From Tenebrio molitor (Eukaryota; Arthropoda; Insecta; Coleoptera; Tenebrionidae), in NCBI RefSeq assembly GCF_963966145.1, contig NC_091048.1:3596001-3660000 (forward strand): a stretch of DNA of 64,000 nt, in the 5' to 3' direction. Below the pieces are notes generated by a model. The model saw nothing but the letters and a program-made list of their open reading frames with translations, did no database searches and had not been told where the DNA came from. The position numbers and the translations under genes were made by a program. Below are positions 43,297 through 56,310 of the stretch, piece by piece (the first letter of the stretch is position 1; each line of letters starts with the position of its first letter).

Positions 43297-43491
43297 ATGG
43301 AGACTTGCGTCCTGATCCCGCAGGAGTTCAGCCTGTGCGTCAGGGGTCCTGGCATGGGCGCGCGACGCGCCGAACCTGAGGTTTCCGTCTGGTCCAACAC
43401 GAGCATCGCGCAAGGATCGCTCTGTTATCCTTTTCAAGGCACCATACGCATCGACAAGCTCGACGTCTACGGCCAACTAGACGATGACGAT
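43297..43491 (+). CDS. First coding exon of a possible PR/SET-domain (PRDM-like) protein
   Basis: 65 codons from an ATG in good context (ACCACGATGG) to a perfect donor GTAAGT at 43492, phase 0. GC-rich codon use, unlike the surroundings, supports a real exon. The protein begins METCVLIPQEFSLCVRGPGM. It then has VSVWSNTSIAQGSLCYPFQG and continues TIRIDKLDVYGQLDDDD. The order (hydrophobic start with an acidic or polar lead, GVW-like strand, I-x-x-G turn, PF(E/Q)G) resembles the first part of a PR domain as in Hamlet/MECOM or Blimp-type zinc-finger factors. No zinc fingers are in the window. The rest of the gene must lie to the right behind a very long intron. The identity is tentative. Confidence 0.55.
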
Positions 43492-44714
43492 GTAAGTACC
43501 AAAATTACGCGATTTATGGCACCATCTTCTTCGTATCAACGTGATTATTCGGTGTGGTAGATCTCAAGATTAAAATGTAGTCACGGTCGTTATTATTATT
43601 ATTTCCACATGATTATTATGCAAATATGTTTGTTTATATTTTTGTGAGAATATTTCCTGGCGGTTAAATGCGAATATTAATAATTACTCTCGACTTGAAT
43701 TATTCAAAAATTCTTTAAATAAATCTGTAGAATTGTCATTGGAGATTGAATTGTCAAGAACATACAACAGATTGTAATAACATAATGAAAAGGAATAGGC
43801 GTCGTATGAATAAGTCAAAGGTGATTTAAATACAAAATGGTGTTACATATTTACTTCATACTAATTAAATATTTTTTTCAATAAATAATGTAACGCCAAT
43901 TTGCGGTATTGAGACGTAAAATAAACCAGAATCTGCGAATAAAAATATTGGGGCTACGTAGAGGGAGTGTCTGGGAAAAAATAAAATACATTCTTTTAAA
44001 TGTTTGTAAACTTGGAGAAGTTTGTAAGATTAAAAATAAAGTTCCAGAAAATGTAAATAAAATAAATCTTGTTCCTCCTAAAAGTTGTCCCTCGATTGGA
44101 AACAACGAAATAAAAAAAATTAAAAATGAATTTTTTTGAAACGTTTTTGGTTTTTATTTAATTGTGTCAAAAACATAAAATCTAAAAATTTTGTACTCAT
44201 AAGATTTATAGAAAAGCGAAAATCTTCCGGAGTTGACTGTGCTTTGCTAAAAAATTAAGTAACTGACCGAATTGTTTACAAAAAAATGCGTTTTAAATTT
44301 CTTTGAAGGATTTTAACTGTTTAGAGAGTGATGAGATAAATTCCAGTTTGAAATAAATTCTAAATGATAAATTGCCAACTACTGCGTGGTGTTCAATACA
44401 TCATGTTGAAATGTTAAATAAAATCTAATAGCTAACAACAATTTATCAAATGGTGAATAATTTGATAAATGAAAGTAACGGAGATTTACATTCTTCTTGT
44501 CGGTGTGTATTGAGGCTTTTGTGATATAACAAAATAATAAAATAATTTCTAAGAAATCACTTCAAATTACTTGGAATTGCTTAAAACAATATCTATATAT
44601 TTTTTTAAATTTAATTCACTGAAAATTTCTTTGTGTAGTCAAAAGTAATTAATATATTTTTTTTATATGTAATAATAATAAAAGTAATAAATAATGATAA
44701 CTAAATCATATAAT
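43492..44714. other. Start of the long intron, nothing recognised
   Basis: AT-rich. A 76-residue plus frame at 43909-44139 is lysine-rich from base composition and not recognised. Confidence 0.35.
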
Positions 44715-44975
44715 AGTAGTTTATTTGAGGAGTTTGTGTGTAAGTTGGGCCTTTTTGTGACCCACGCGTGCCAAAAAAGGCCCAATTTACACACGAACGA
44801 GTTGAATACAACGTTTTTTTGTTCGACGAGCCCCTTAAAGGCTCCAAATCGCTTAAAACCTTTAAAATTAGCTTGACGTTTCGTTTTGACAAGTTGTGAC
44901 ATTTATCAAAATCCGTTCACATAGGAGAAATTTCTCAAATTCTGACAGTGTGGAACAAAAAAATAATATTTTGAG
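44715..44975 (+). repeat. Dispersed double-hairpin repeat, copy 2
   Basis: Same family as 6858-7170 and 50705-51000. The centre of the first hairpin is shorter here (GCCTTTTTGTGACCCACGCG). The second part, TTTTTTTGTTCGACGAGCCC to GACAGTGTGGAACAAAAAAA, is well kept. Confidence 0.75.
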
Positions 44976-46365
44976 TGTAAATTCTTTACCAGGTTGTTGA
45001 TGCATCGATTTGTAAAGTAAAAAACTAGAAATGGTTTTCATAATTAATCTGAGATTTGTTTTCTCTCTCCAAAAAAAAAATATCTCCTGAAAAGTATCAG
45101 CTTGTACCTTAGTGTGATTTATATTGATTGCAATCGTAAAACAGCAATAAAATATTTTTCTTATAGACTCAGTAACATTTTTAATTTAAAATGGACCCTA
45201 ATGACATTAATATATGTTAAATTTGATAAATAATTGTGATTACATAAAATGACGTTTTCCATTAAATCTTGATATACACTATACCTCGTCAAATAAGCTT
45301 ACATGCCCCGTCGAGTCTACAATACGATGCAGCAGAGTTTACAACCGATGTATCGAGTGTTCAATTGAAAAGTTCAAGTAGTCTTTGAATTTTTCGCAAC
45401 ATTGTGAAGTATGTCTTAGAAGATCAATGACAAAAGTTAGGTTAGGACCACGTTAAGAAGTGACATTTTTGACAAAATGTATTTTATATGCATGTAATGT
45501 GAGTGTTAGGTTATCAAAAAGGTTTATAATTAGAGCAGGATATGTCTCTGGCTACATGTTTGGTAAGATTGAATACAAAACCTCTTAATTTGACGAGAGT
45601 CACAGCGATGTGTGATCTGTAAAATTTTAGGTTAGATGTGTTTTTTATGTTGAAAGCATCAAATACACACCAAGACATTATTGCCTACGTTGTCGACAAG
45701 CCAACTGCAAAGATGTAATCTTCTCGGATAATAATCTACTGGCTTGATGAATTTTTCATTTGAACACCCGTTATAATCTTACTCGACGAGGAATAGTGTA
45801 CCTACTTAAGTAATGAATTCTTTTTTATTTTGTTGCGTCGGATGGGTAAAATTTTGTGCGAGGTTTAGATTCTTAACAACAAAAAAAAACTACATAATTA
45901 ATCAAAGCTTCTGGTTCCTGGTCCTGTTATTACAAAAATATGCAAAACCAAATATAAACAATTAACCGAACTGAGTGTATTTAAATTTCTAATACGTCTG
46001 TTTACGTTTTTAATTTGTTGTGTTTTAAGAAATAGCAACAGGAAAATTGAAGGTATGTTAAAACAAGGGTTCCCACATGTTTATTCATTATTTTATTTCT
46101 GATTCATCGCAATAACAAAAGACATTTAAATACAGCGCTGCATGCGAGTTTGCCCAACAAATCTCATTGTTTTGCAGTGCGCACAACAAATTAGAACATC
46201 GAGAAGCAACCGTGGAACAAATGTTAAAATGCTAAACAAGACAGAAATATTTTTAGTTACCAAAATTAACTAAAACCAAGAACAATTGACGCTGTTCTTT
46301 TTGGACGTACATGGTTAAACTTGTTTCTTGAAATATTTTCTAATTGAATGTTGCTCAGCTCAGAA
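44976..46365. other. Noncoding, nothing recognised
   Basis: AT-rich sequence in the presumed intron. No repeat pair or coding block is supported. Confidence 0.35.
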
Positions 46366-46876
46366 CTATCGGGCGTTCAAATGAAATCCTGGGTTGGGTA
46401 GGCGTCGGAAACCGTCAGTTGTTTTGTAATTAGAGCATGTTGACAGCTAATCTAAAATTTATAAACAAAAAATCTTTGTGTTCTTTTTATTTCTTTGCAA
46501 TGTTTTACATTAACAAATATCTAAAGGCACCCTTTACTGAAAACAAAACATATTCAATCATGTACACTTCTGTGCAATAAAATTAAGCACAGCAAATATT
46601 TTATAGTTTAAAGTTTATGTAAATCAGTCATTTAGACAACAATGCAAAGATGTTTTCAAATGTTTTATCAATTACCACAGACCCGTATTATACAACTAAA
46701 ATATTGTGAAAATAAGTCGTAAGACTTGTGCTTAATTTTATTGTACAGAAGAGTATCGATTAAACATAAACAAATGTCGTTCACGCCAAACGGCGGGAAA
46801 TTCAAACTTTACACTGTTCCAAATGGTTTACTTTTTTGAACGCCCACTGAGTCCAGGTTTTCATTTGAACGCATGA
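46366..46876. mobile_element. MITE with TCGGGCGTTCAAATGAAATC ends, copy 3, with a nested MITE
   Basis: Family of 17050 and 39041, with ends TCGGGCGTTCAAATGAAATC and CATTTGAACGCATGA. Its interior is split by the element at 46563-46755. Without that insertion the length agrees with the other copies. Confidence 0.85.
46563..46755. mobile_element. Nested MITE with CACTTCTGTGCAATAAAATT ends, TA duplication
   Basis: Ends CACTTCTGTGCAATAAAATT and AATTTTATTGTACAGAAGAG with AAGCACA inside each, flanked by TA at 46563-46564 and 46754-46755. The uninterrupted copy at 17050 shows the target as ATGTCCCGATTAAAC. About 190 bp. Confidence 0.88.
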
Positions 46877-49490
46877 TACTTATTGGAAGCATGAATTATT
46901 TTGTTGGCCAAGAAAATGCTCTAATTTTACCGATTCTCATCTGCTAGATTCTTTCTTACTGTTTCCGTGATTTTCATTTCTGCGCAGTGATGTGTTAATT
47001 ATGACAGGCGTACTTCTTGTTTCCTCGAAACACGCACAGATACTAAATATTTTAGTGCAGCACCATAAATCAATTTTTTAATAGTTGCGATTACAGCACA
47101 TCTTTAATCGAAAAAGTTTCCCAGTGAATCACGCAAAACAGAACGCAGTTGTGATGTGGACACTTCATTTAATTTTTGTCGCGTATTCTGCGTCCATAAA
47201 TCAAAATTGTTGAGTTTTTACGACCTAACGGGCCGAAATTTATAACAATTTTTTATGGGTGTATCAGATTTACATAAAGTTTACGTCTCCAGGTTTCCTT
47301 TATTGTTTATTCGACTTGCAATACCTTTCACCTAAACAGCGAACACAGTTTTTTCTAGGACAATAATAAAAATGAATGTCGGCTTAATTGTTCAAGTTTA
47401 ATTATTTCAATAATTGCAAGTGCGCACGTCAATGATGAAACTGTCTCATTATGGAGTAGTGCTGAGTCAGGATCATTTGTACAGTGTGCAATTAAACAAA
47501 TCCCAGTTGCTCCCTTTCTGCACCTCCGCTTCCCGATCGATAATAAATGATTGATTGTTATTAAGTCGTATAAAATTTGTTTGGAAAAATTCGTGTTAAT
47601 TTCCGGTGACAAGGTGAAAAGAGCTTAAGTGCGACATAAAGTCGCAAGTGTTCAGGTTTACTGAACTGTTAACGAACTGCGATAGAAGCTTACACATAAT
47701 TAGTAAAATTAAGGAAACATCCGTTAAACCCGGTGAAAGAATCGACTGCATCCATCCACATTTCAAATGCGAGCTATTAATATTTATCAAGATTAGAAAG
47801 ACTGAAACATTAGAAATATTTACATAAAATTAAATTAATTCCGTAATTTATAACGTCTTAGCCGAAGTTACAAGTTGTAAATAAATACAGGTTGTAAAAT
47901 GTGGCGTCGACGCAGAAACAACCCAAGGAAAATATTGTTCTGTAATAGGCACGTTTAGTTTTATCTTTACGGTCCTAGATAAGAACTAGTTGGATTGGTA
48001 TTGTGTGCAGGAGCCACAATTAAGTCATCTTGTTGAGGTTTTGTGAAAAAGATATTTTGTTGCATGGGTGTAAAGCTCAGCCATCAATTATTTTGTTGTT
48101 TGTCGTGTTTTACAACCTATACCGATGTTAAATGACACCAGACATAATTTTCTCATACCGCGAGGTGACGTAAAATCTGGAAAATATTATTAATGATTAT
48201 TATTTATCGACAACGTGACTTGAATCGATTACAAACGGTAGCTTTGTCAGACGAGTAAAAAATCGCAGTTAACGTAATTGAGTGAATTAAAAATTTGAAA
48301 AATTCTGCGATTGCGTCATCCACGGTTCCCCCAGCATTTGGAAATTTTGTTATTTCACCATGGTAAAAAATTCAGAAACAATATCAACTTGTTTACGTAT
48401 TCGCGAATCTGCATAATTATTGTTTTTTGCTTATTAATTACATAACTATCTACGAATTTAAGGAAAAATTGAGATAATGTCTATTTTGGGCTTCGGCAGA
48501 AAATGCACGAAAAGATCTGATCTGACTCATTGTGTGCGAGATTTGATTGTATCAACGTGGTTGATATAATTTCAAAGTTACGAATTTTCCCATGGGGGTA
48601 ATTATGAAGTGCGTCCAGATAAACATTTTGCATGCCATTAAAAATTGCGTTTGTGGAAATTCTACTCGGTGAGATTTGCGTCACAGAAACTGAAATTTTG
48701 GAAGTAAACAGATTCGCCAAGAGCGAAAGTGTACACGATGGAGCACTTGGTGTGCTGAATTAGAAAATGAAGTCTGGCGGATCTTAGTTAATCGTAACTA
48801 ATTTTTATCAAGATTTGTTGCAATAAACTTGAAACCGTAACGCAGATTAAAGAATGTCAAGATAAGCACTCGTACTGTTTCAATTTGTCGAAGCTCTACT
48901 GGGTGCCCCAAAATAAGGGTGATAACACTGATAGTGATAACTGTTAAAGATTACATAAAACATTACAAGTTTACCTCATTCTTCCCCAGACCTACAACTT
49001 TACATTTCGTCTTATCTTATATAGTTATAAATGTAGCATCAGCCGAGTTTATTGATCTTGGCGTTATTTCATCTTTGCTTTGAGAGAATTGAGCATTTCC
49101 AAGCTTTCAAAGTAATTCAGTTTTTATGTAATGAACATAACCATAAAGATTTAAATGGATATAACTTGTCTGCACGTGAAGGAATTTTGTTCAATTAATT
49201 TTCAACTTAGCATAATATAATTACAATAGAAATGAAATCATGGCAGATTATTGTTTAAGTGTATGCTTTGCAAACAATATGTTTGTAGAAGTTTCTGGAA
49301 TTCTAAATAAGTAAGTTTTCTAGGAATATAAATAGATTATATCTGATTGTGAGAGAGGTGGTAGGAAATTAGAAGCGTGTTGGCTTATTTTGACAGATTT
49401 TCTGTAGCGCCAACGACAAAATAATGAACTACGCGAACTGTCAATCTTTGCTTTAGTCTCGTTTAATTTTATCATCATTTTAAAATTAAG
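46877..49490. other. Noncoding, nothing recognised
   Basis: Presumed intron. No coding block with codon bias, RNA gene or repeat pair could be supported over this stretch. Confidence 0.35.
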
Positions 49491-49852
49491 TACTACTGCG
49501 GGCAAAAAAAAAGTGGGATATCAACGTCATTTTCTTGACTTTTAATGTGAAATAACCCTTACCTGATTCTAACCCTACTTTCAATTGACTGACGTTATCA
49601 TTAAGTATTGTAAGTTGTAGGGAATGATTGTAAGTAAGCACGTAGTGAATATTTATTTAATGCAAAGTTCCAATCAAAATCTACCTTTATCAAAAGAAGA
49701 GGGCATTTGGAAAAGGAAAATAGGAGTATAAAATAAATTTTTAAACTGTCAGCTGGAATAGTGTCAAAAAAATGACAATAAAGCTTGAACTACATCGAAT
49801 TTTTCAAAACTGACAGAAATTTGATGTCCCACTTTTTTTGCCCGCAATAGTA
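49491..49852. mobile_element. MITE with CTACTGCGGGCAAAAAAAAA ends, TA duplication
   Basis: Left CTACTGCGGGCAAAAAAAAA then GTGGGATATCAA. The right is its complement, TTGATGTCCCACTTTTTTTG then CCCGCAATAG. TA is at 49491-49492 and 49851-49852. About 360 bp. Confidence 0.87.
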
Positions 49853-50704
49853 CCTACTCAAGAACTTCTAACGACAATTCATCAGAATCCTTCCACTATA
49901 AGATTAGATAAACAGTAAGGTCCACAGAACTACCCTTCTAGTACTTTCTACTTTATGTGGTTGGTAGTGCCAACAACAAATTTTGTATGTTTAAAACGTT
50001 GGATGAATCTCCTAATTACATTTACATACTTTCATTAGGTATACTTAATTACGCATCATACAAAAATACTTGTGATTTCACATTTAGGTACATATGATCT
50101 TATGTGACATTTGTGATATTTGACACACCTTGATAGTGTTTAATCTTAATTAGGTTTTCCCTAAAAACACAATTTAGGTACTTAAAATCAGACCAAAATA
50201 TAATTTGGAAAAATTTAGATTACGAAGCGGACAGATGATAATAAGCGAAGGTATAAGTACAGCTCAATCTTATAATAACAATAATAATAATGAATAAACT
50301 TCGTTTAATGAATAAATGTCGTGTAAAAAGTGGTCGTAATGTAAAACAAATGATAATACGGCGTGATCAAGAATGTCTGAATCTGTTGGTAACAATGCAA
50401 ATTTGAATGATTTTGGTACCACTGTAATCTAAACGCATTTCCGGTTGTCAACTTTGACAGTGTTGACAGGCAAATTTGAAATTTACGATCAAAGGTTCAT
50501 TTTTGTAATAGCATAAACATAACCGACTTAACCTAATTTTTTTTAATGTCGTGTCAATTTAAAACATCCGGTCAAAAAATACACCAATATTATTCAATTG
50601 TTTCATTACTTCATAGGAATATCCAAATCCAACCTAGATGGCTTGCCCCCTATTTATAATAATAATAAATACATATTGTTATTCCAAGTAAAATAAAAAA
50701 ATAG
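49853..50704. other. Noncoding; short AAT microsatellite
   Basis: A run of AAT repeats near 50275-50292. Otherwise nothing is recognised. Confidence 0.35.
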
Positions 50705-51002
50705 TTATTATTATTTAACGAGTTCATGTGTAAATTGGGCTTTTTTTGGCACGCGTGGGCCATTTTAAAACGCCAGTGAAACGAGCGTTTTAAAGGCCCA
50801 CGAGTACCAAAAAAGGCCCAATTTACACACGAACGAGTTGAATACAAGTTTTTTTTGTTTGACGACCCCCTTAAAGGCTCCAAATCACTTAAAACCCTTT
50901 AAAATTAACTTGACGTTTCGTTTTGACAAGTTATCACATTTATCAAAATCCGTTCACATAGGAGAAAATTCTCAAATTCTGACAGTGTCGAACAAAAAAA
51001 TA
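50705..51002 (+). repeat. Dispersed double-hairpin repeat, copy 3
   Basis: The most complete copy of the family. First hairpin arms ATTGGGCTTTTTTTGGCACG and CGAGTACCAAAAAAGGCCCA enclose an inner inverted pair GCCCAC..AAAACG / CGTTTTAAAGGCCCAC. The second part follows as in the other copies. Confidence 0.78.
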
Positions 51003-51342
51003 TTTCAGCGGTTATTTTCTCATAAATTGGAATTTTTTTAAGGGAAGATATTACTTTTTTTTTTAATTCATAACATAGATATACATATAGGACCAAAGCC
51101 ATATTTTCTTGTTTTGATACAGTAAAAACGACAGAATACATTTTGGTTGATATTTTAAAAATTAATTTCATACAATTAAGTGAAAAAGTACTGAAATCAA
51201 ATTAAATTAAATTGTATTTTATAATTAACTGTCATATATGAGCGAGAAAGAATTAGATTTCATTTCAACAGGCTGGCAAGAGGCAAACTTGAACATTATT
51301 TTTATCAAAACATTTAGTTTTTAGATGTTGTATCTTTTATTA

Positions 51343-51751
51343 TACAGGGTGAAATTGAATATCTAAACTAAACCATAGTATCTTCAATAAATGTGGTTAA
51401 ACATTTTAAATTTATAAAGTCCAATTAACTTAATTCCATCCCAAACGAGACGCTTCTGGAAGCTCTAATCAATCGAAACTTAAATTGCCTCAGAAACACT
51501 TAAAAACAGAGAGTCACAAAATCTTACTATGAATGAAATAGCCCAAAAATACTCTGAATACTACTACTGCTACAACTATTCTTCCTAATGTGATGTCAGT
51601 GGCGGACTCTATTTTGTCCTCAAACTGTACATACATGACATTTCTGCCCTCTTGCGGAGGTATAGCGCAAAACTGAATGCATGTGATTTTCACAAATGGT
51701 CTGAGGATCCTGGGGTTTTAATATTCTGATGTATATCGATTTTACCCTGTA
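51343..51751. mobile_element. MITE with CAGGGTGAAATTGAATAT ends, TA duplication
   Basis: CAGGGTGAAATTGAATATCT at 51345 and complement ATATCGATTTTACCCTG ending at 51749, flanked by TA. Shorter inverted ends (about 18 bp) than the other families here. No ORF. Confidence 0.75.
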
Positions 51752-54700
51752 TGTAGTTGTAAGTTGTATTTGGGGGAAAAGGTGTCAAAGTGTCAAATGT
51801 CATAAACGTCAAATCAGATGCAATTATCCCTAATTAAAATATTTAAATGTGATTGTAGTAACTTGCAAAAAACTTTTGAATATCCCTGCGGACAAAGATT
51901 AAAGCTGTCAACGATGTAAAGAAGAAAGTAGTAAAAAGTAACTCTAGGACTCTGGCTACCTTAATTTTTATTTAATTGACAGATAGTAATAAATTCGATT
52001 TTATTCATATTGCATATCAGATGAAAAGACCAATTAAGTTTTTTCAAAATAATTAAATCTTTTAGTTTATTGTCGAACATAAAAATTTTAACAAATTATG
52101 TATTACATTTCTATTTAACTAATGATTTTTGTAATTTTGTCTTTTATTATTGTTACCAGACAAGCTTAATGAAAAATTCGTCACTTATGTTTGTCAGTTA
52201 AGATTTTAATAAAAAATTCTATTTTTTATGATTGCTTATTACAGAAGAAAGATCAAGAAGGCACTTTGACTTTACATTTTTTATTGATAATTAACGTAGA
52301 CATTCCAGTAGTATATATTTTTTTAATTAAATTTTTAATTTTTATACATTCAACAACAAAATTTTGTTAAGATTAAAATTAATTTTTCCCAATTCTTATC
52401 ACACGTTTTTCCCAAAAATCCGTTTTAACTCTTAACATTAATTTCCTCCGCGCTGCCAAGAATTACATCGCAACACCTGACGTACCATCACTATCAACAG
52501 TGTCAACTGCCCGTGTGGAATAATTCTCAATTTAACACTATTCGTCGATTTAACTACCAGTTATTATTACATTAAGCTGGTACTTTAGCATTTGTGAAAG
52601 TTTATAGACATAAAAATTAATGACAACAATAAAGTTAATGGTCATATGGGTTCGTAAAATTAGCAACTGCCTAAGTTTTTATTGCTAGTTTGCATTTCAA
52701 TGTGTAGCGTGTCATAAATAGGCTTATGGTGGTCACATTTTAACCAGCCTCACATTGTTAACTACCAAAAGCAAGAAGAGCAAAACTGAAAGTGACGATT
52801 TCGTGAAACATTCTCGTTGATATTTTCTGATAAGTGCCGCCTTCACCTTGCGGTAAAATTGTGCAGAAACATGTCCTTCTAATGAAGTCACCATTCAATT
52901 CGTAATATATTCACAATAAAGTGCTGGAGGAGAGTAGGAAACACGTTAATCGAATGGTATTTATTGCAAATGCGCAACGAGAGCTACCGTTAATGCCAAG
53001 TTGAATTTTTCTGTGTTCGCGAGCGTGAAAAGGTATTACCGATTGAAGTGCAACAACACCAAAGGACCCAAATTTCCGTACCACAAGTTACCAAGGTGTA
53101 AAGGTACCGTGTTTGATACCAGTTACGAGATTACAAACATATGAGGCGTATTTTATCCGTATATATATTTTTACGACTGTCGATGACAGATATACAGGGC
53201 GTAGGCACGGCCGATAAGTTTAGATATAATTGCGATCGGCTGCTGCATGTTTATTACGACCGGTAATTTGAATATACTACTCTTGCGACCGTAACTTTGC
53301 CTTCATCCTAACGACACATCTTTTAACTCATTCTTATTTATTCGTTTTCTATTCAAATGGCGCCGGACCAGGCCCTTTAGTACTTTCACTTGATTTGTCG
53401 ACAACTGGACAGTTGGACACTCGCATTTGCACGCACCTTCCAGAACTAGGTATAACAGAAATATCGACGATCCCGTTGATTTATCAATTTATCTCACAAT
53501 TTTTATCGATTGTCGCAACACACATAAACCCATTTTAGGAAACAAACGGTTATCGGAGATCACCTGAAGATTTGTCGTGTTTGTCTTCAACTTTGAGGTT
53601 ATGTCATTCTAGACCAGCGGGTCTGAATCAAAGAGAAAGAGCGACTCTTCCGCGGAGGCGCGATGAGAAATATCACTGAACCACAGAAGGCCAGACTAAA
53701 AAGTGTCAGTTCTTCCTGCATGATGTTTCGATTAAAAACTGCGATAACAAATCGCTTTGTTTACAATCATGGGGTAAGTTTTTTCAGTAATTAGCGCCCC
53801 AGTGAGTCCTTTTTGGTACCTTTTCAGCAAGCTGTGAGCTGGTACATTCGTGAATAACGAAATGAGAGCAGAGAAACTGAAAAATGTTGATTTTGAGCGA
53901 AGCAAGAAAACATAACCTCAAAACTTCGGTAATCGTGTTTGGGTAATAATTAACTGTATTTTTAATTAATTGTCTCAGGAGTCGATCTAGCGACCGATTT
54001 GTGTTCTCCGTGGCCAAATAAGCCCAAATTTATTCGATGGTACGGTACATTTAGATAAAGCTTGGGCAACGTTGGTTATTAATCGCGTCCATTAAGTGGT
54101 AATGTTGACGGTCCAGTGGTGGCGACGCACTTTTTCAATTTGTTTAATTAAATTGGGCGTGCATCCTTAACGATCGAGGTTTCGAGAGATGCTAGACAAT
54201 TAAGCGAATTGACCCATTTAACGTTTTTTTAATTGTTATTTATTTACTTATTTATCGGTACCGTTATCGATGGCGTTTCCAGGCTATTAAAATAATTCTC
54301 GAAATATTTGGCTAACGTTATGTCAAGACGAGTTGTTTGTAGTCTAATAAATATGATTTAATTGACAGCAGTCGTAAAACAAGCGTTTGGTGTAAGAGAG
54401 GTTGTAATCTGTGAGTCAGATTGTGACCAGTTTGTGCTACCTATGCAGTTTATCGGCACGAATCGTACTACTAGTGCTCGTAAATTATCTTCGATTCTTG
54501 TGGGATGATCTCATTTTGGGTAAAGATAGTATCTCGGTCGGAGAGAATTGGTGGTCAAAACTTTTGACTGTTGCCTACCGTCACGTGGAGTGTTGGGCGA
54601 AGAACACAATGGGTGGAGACGAGCAGGGGCGACTTTCTCCGCTCTCCGATAGATTTAATTGCTGGAGCATGCGGTTATTGTAATAATGTAATTATCAAAA

Positions 54701-55659
54701 CATGACGGGCGCGGTTACACGCTCTCATATTGTTGAATCCCGGGAATCCGATTCACTCTCTACCAAGTGAGAACGCATTGTGTGCTTATTCAATAAGAAA
54801 AAAAGATCACAGCTTCGCTTTCTGTAATTAGTGCGCGATCGATTCGTGGGACGGCCGCTCAGTTTTTCAGGAAGCGATAGATCACGTCAGGTCGGATTTT
54901 GTTAGGCAAATGATAGTGTAGAAGTTATCTGAAATGAACGGTAAAATAATAAGAGCATCTTCTTAAGGAGGTGAGCGTTCTTTGCCTGCGGTTCTGAGAT
55001 ATCGTTATGGTCAGCTCTGACCGCAGGCCTGGGGCGTATGCCCGGTGAAGTCAGTGCACTACTTCCTTATATCCTGGTGCCGACCATACAACGCCCGTGA
55101 AGCTCCACTTGACTCTACGCGCCGATCACTAACTGATAACACCATCGCCTAATTATGCATATCAGAGGTCGGATCGACGCTTTTACTTTAAAAAGTAGGT
55201 AGATACCTGAAACGGGACATTTTCAACAGAAATGTGGCGAGGAGAGGCGCTGCGGAAACGTAATTGTTTAATGGGGCGTAAAGTAAAGGATTCGAGTAAA
55301 GTGAAAAAAGTTACAGTGCTGTTCGTAACCATTGACGATGAATTCGAGTGATTTAGTGCAGAAATTGCAAAATAATGACATCAAGAGATAAGTTTCTGCA
55401 AGTCGTGTAGATGGTGCCCATAGTTTTTGTCAAAAAAATTAACGAAGGCCTGAAACGGTACCATGGTCTTATGTTATTTTTCATTCTACTACGAAAATAC
55501 AGACCATTCAAGTATTTCTTTGAACATCGAGATTACAGCTAATGCGGTTACCGGCAAAAGTACACAAATCATGCTTTATCGCACTAGTGTGGTAACTTCA
55601 CGTTACCGCACGTACGTAAAATATGTCATTATCGATTTACATCTCACGTTACGTTCTGC
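51752..55659. other. Noncoding stretch of the presumed long intron
   Basis: No transposon end pair or exon could be supported in 3.9 kb, which is unusual for this window. An open frame at 54411-54683 (90 codons) lacks splice-site support and family resemblance. A small GC-rich hairpin, CCTGCGGT / ACCGCAGG, lies at about 54985-55028. Confidence 0.35.
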
Positions 55660-56310
55660 CAGATGTTTCGTTCTAAACCTTCTAGATTTCATCTGACACT
55701 TCTGTCTTCCATTTTTCCTCCATCTCCAATATCTCTATTTCTTGTACAACTCGGATTCTTCCATTATGCCCATTAAAATGTCTTCTGTCAAGTTGTGCAT
55801 CAACATCATCGCTTTTCTTTCTTACTATTTCTTCAGAAACAATAATTCAAGTTTATACATTCTTTCACTTACTTCCAATTTTTTCTTTCCACTTTTTGCC
55901 AACGTCATTACATCATCAGCGAAGTACTAACAGTCTACCTCTTTTCCACCCATCATTACCCCTCCACTTAAGCTCTTTTTTCCATAAATGATCCACGTGT
56001 AATGACAAGCTCAAGATGAATGCACGTTCTAATCCTCATCCACTTGCGATCCAGAAATCTTCTTTTTTATCTACTTCTTCATTTCTTCTTCTTCTAAATT
56101 TCTCCAAATTCTTCAAATTAAGTTATTGTTTTTGTCTGTGCCAACACTTTCACTTTTATGGATACACCTATGTAGTACTCACATGTTGCAACATTTACTC
56201 CCACAGCAAAATCTACGACCAGCACTATTTAGTACTACAATTTGACAAATAATGGGTAATTGGGGTTTGAATAATTCTTCTTCTTCTTCTTATCTACTTG
56301 ATTTCATTCT
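55660..56310 (-). pseudogene. Degenerate non-LTR reverse transcriptase fragment
   Basis: The plus strand is strongly pyrimidine-rich. On the minus strand the frames read KELKWRGNDGWKRGR, then YFADDVMTLAKSGKK (the catalytic YADD-type motif with the usual spacing) and, further on, RWRWRKNGRQKCQM-like purine-rich coding remnants. Frame breaks are frequent. It resembles purine-rich RT ORFs of insect I/R1-type LINEs. The exact clade cannot be given. Ends are not defined. Confidence 0.55.

Noticed and set aside
43909..44139. 76-codon lysine-rich frame as a gene
   Set aside because: Its residues follow from A-rich composition. No start context or family resemblance.
54411..54683. 90-codon frame as an internal exon of the PR-domain-like gene
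   Set aside because: No good acceptor and donor at matching phases, and no recognisable domain.
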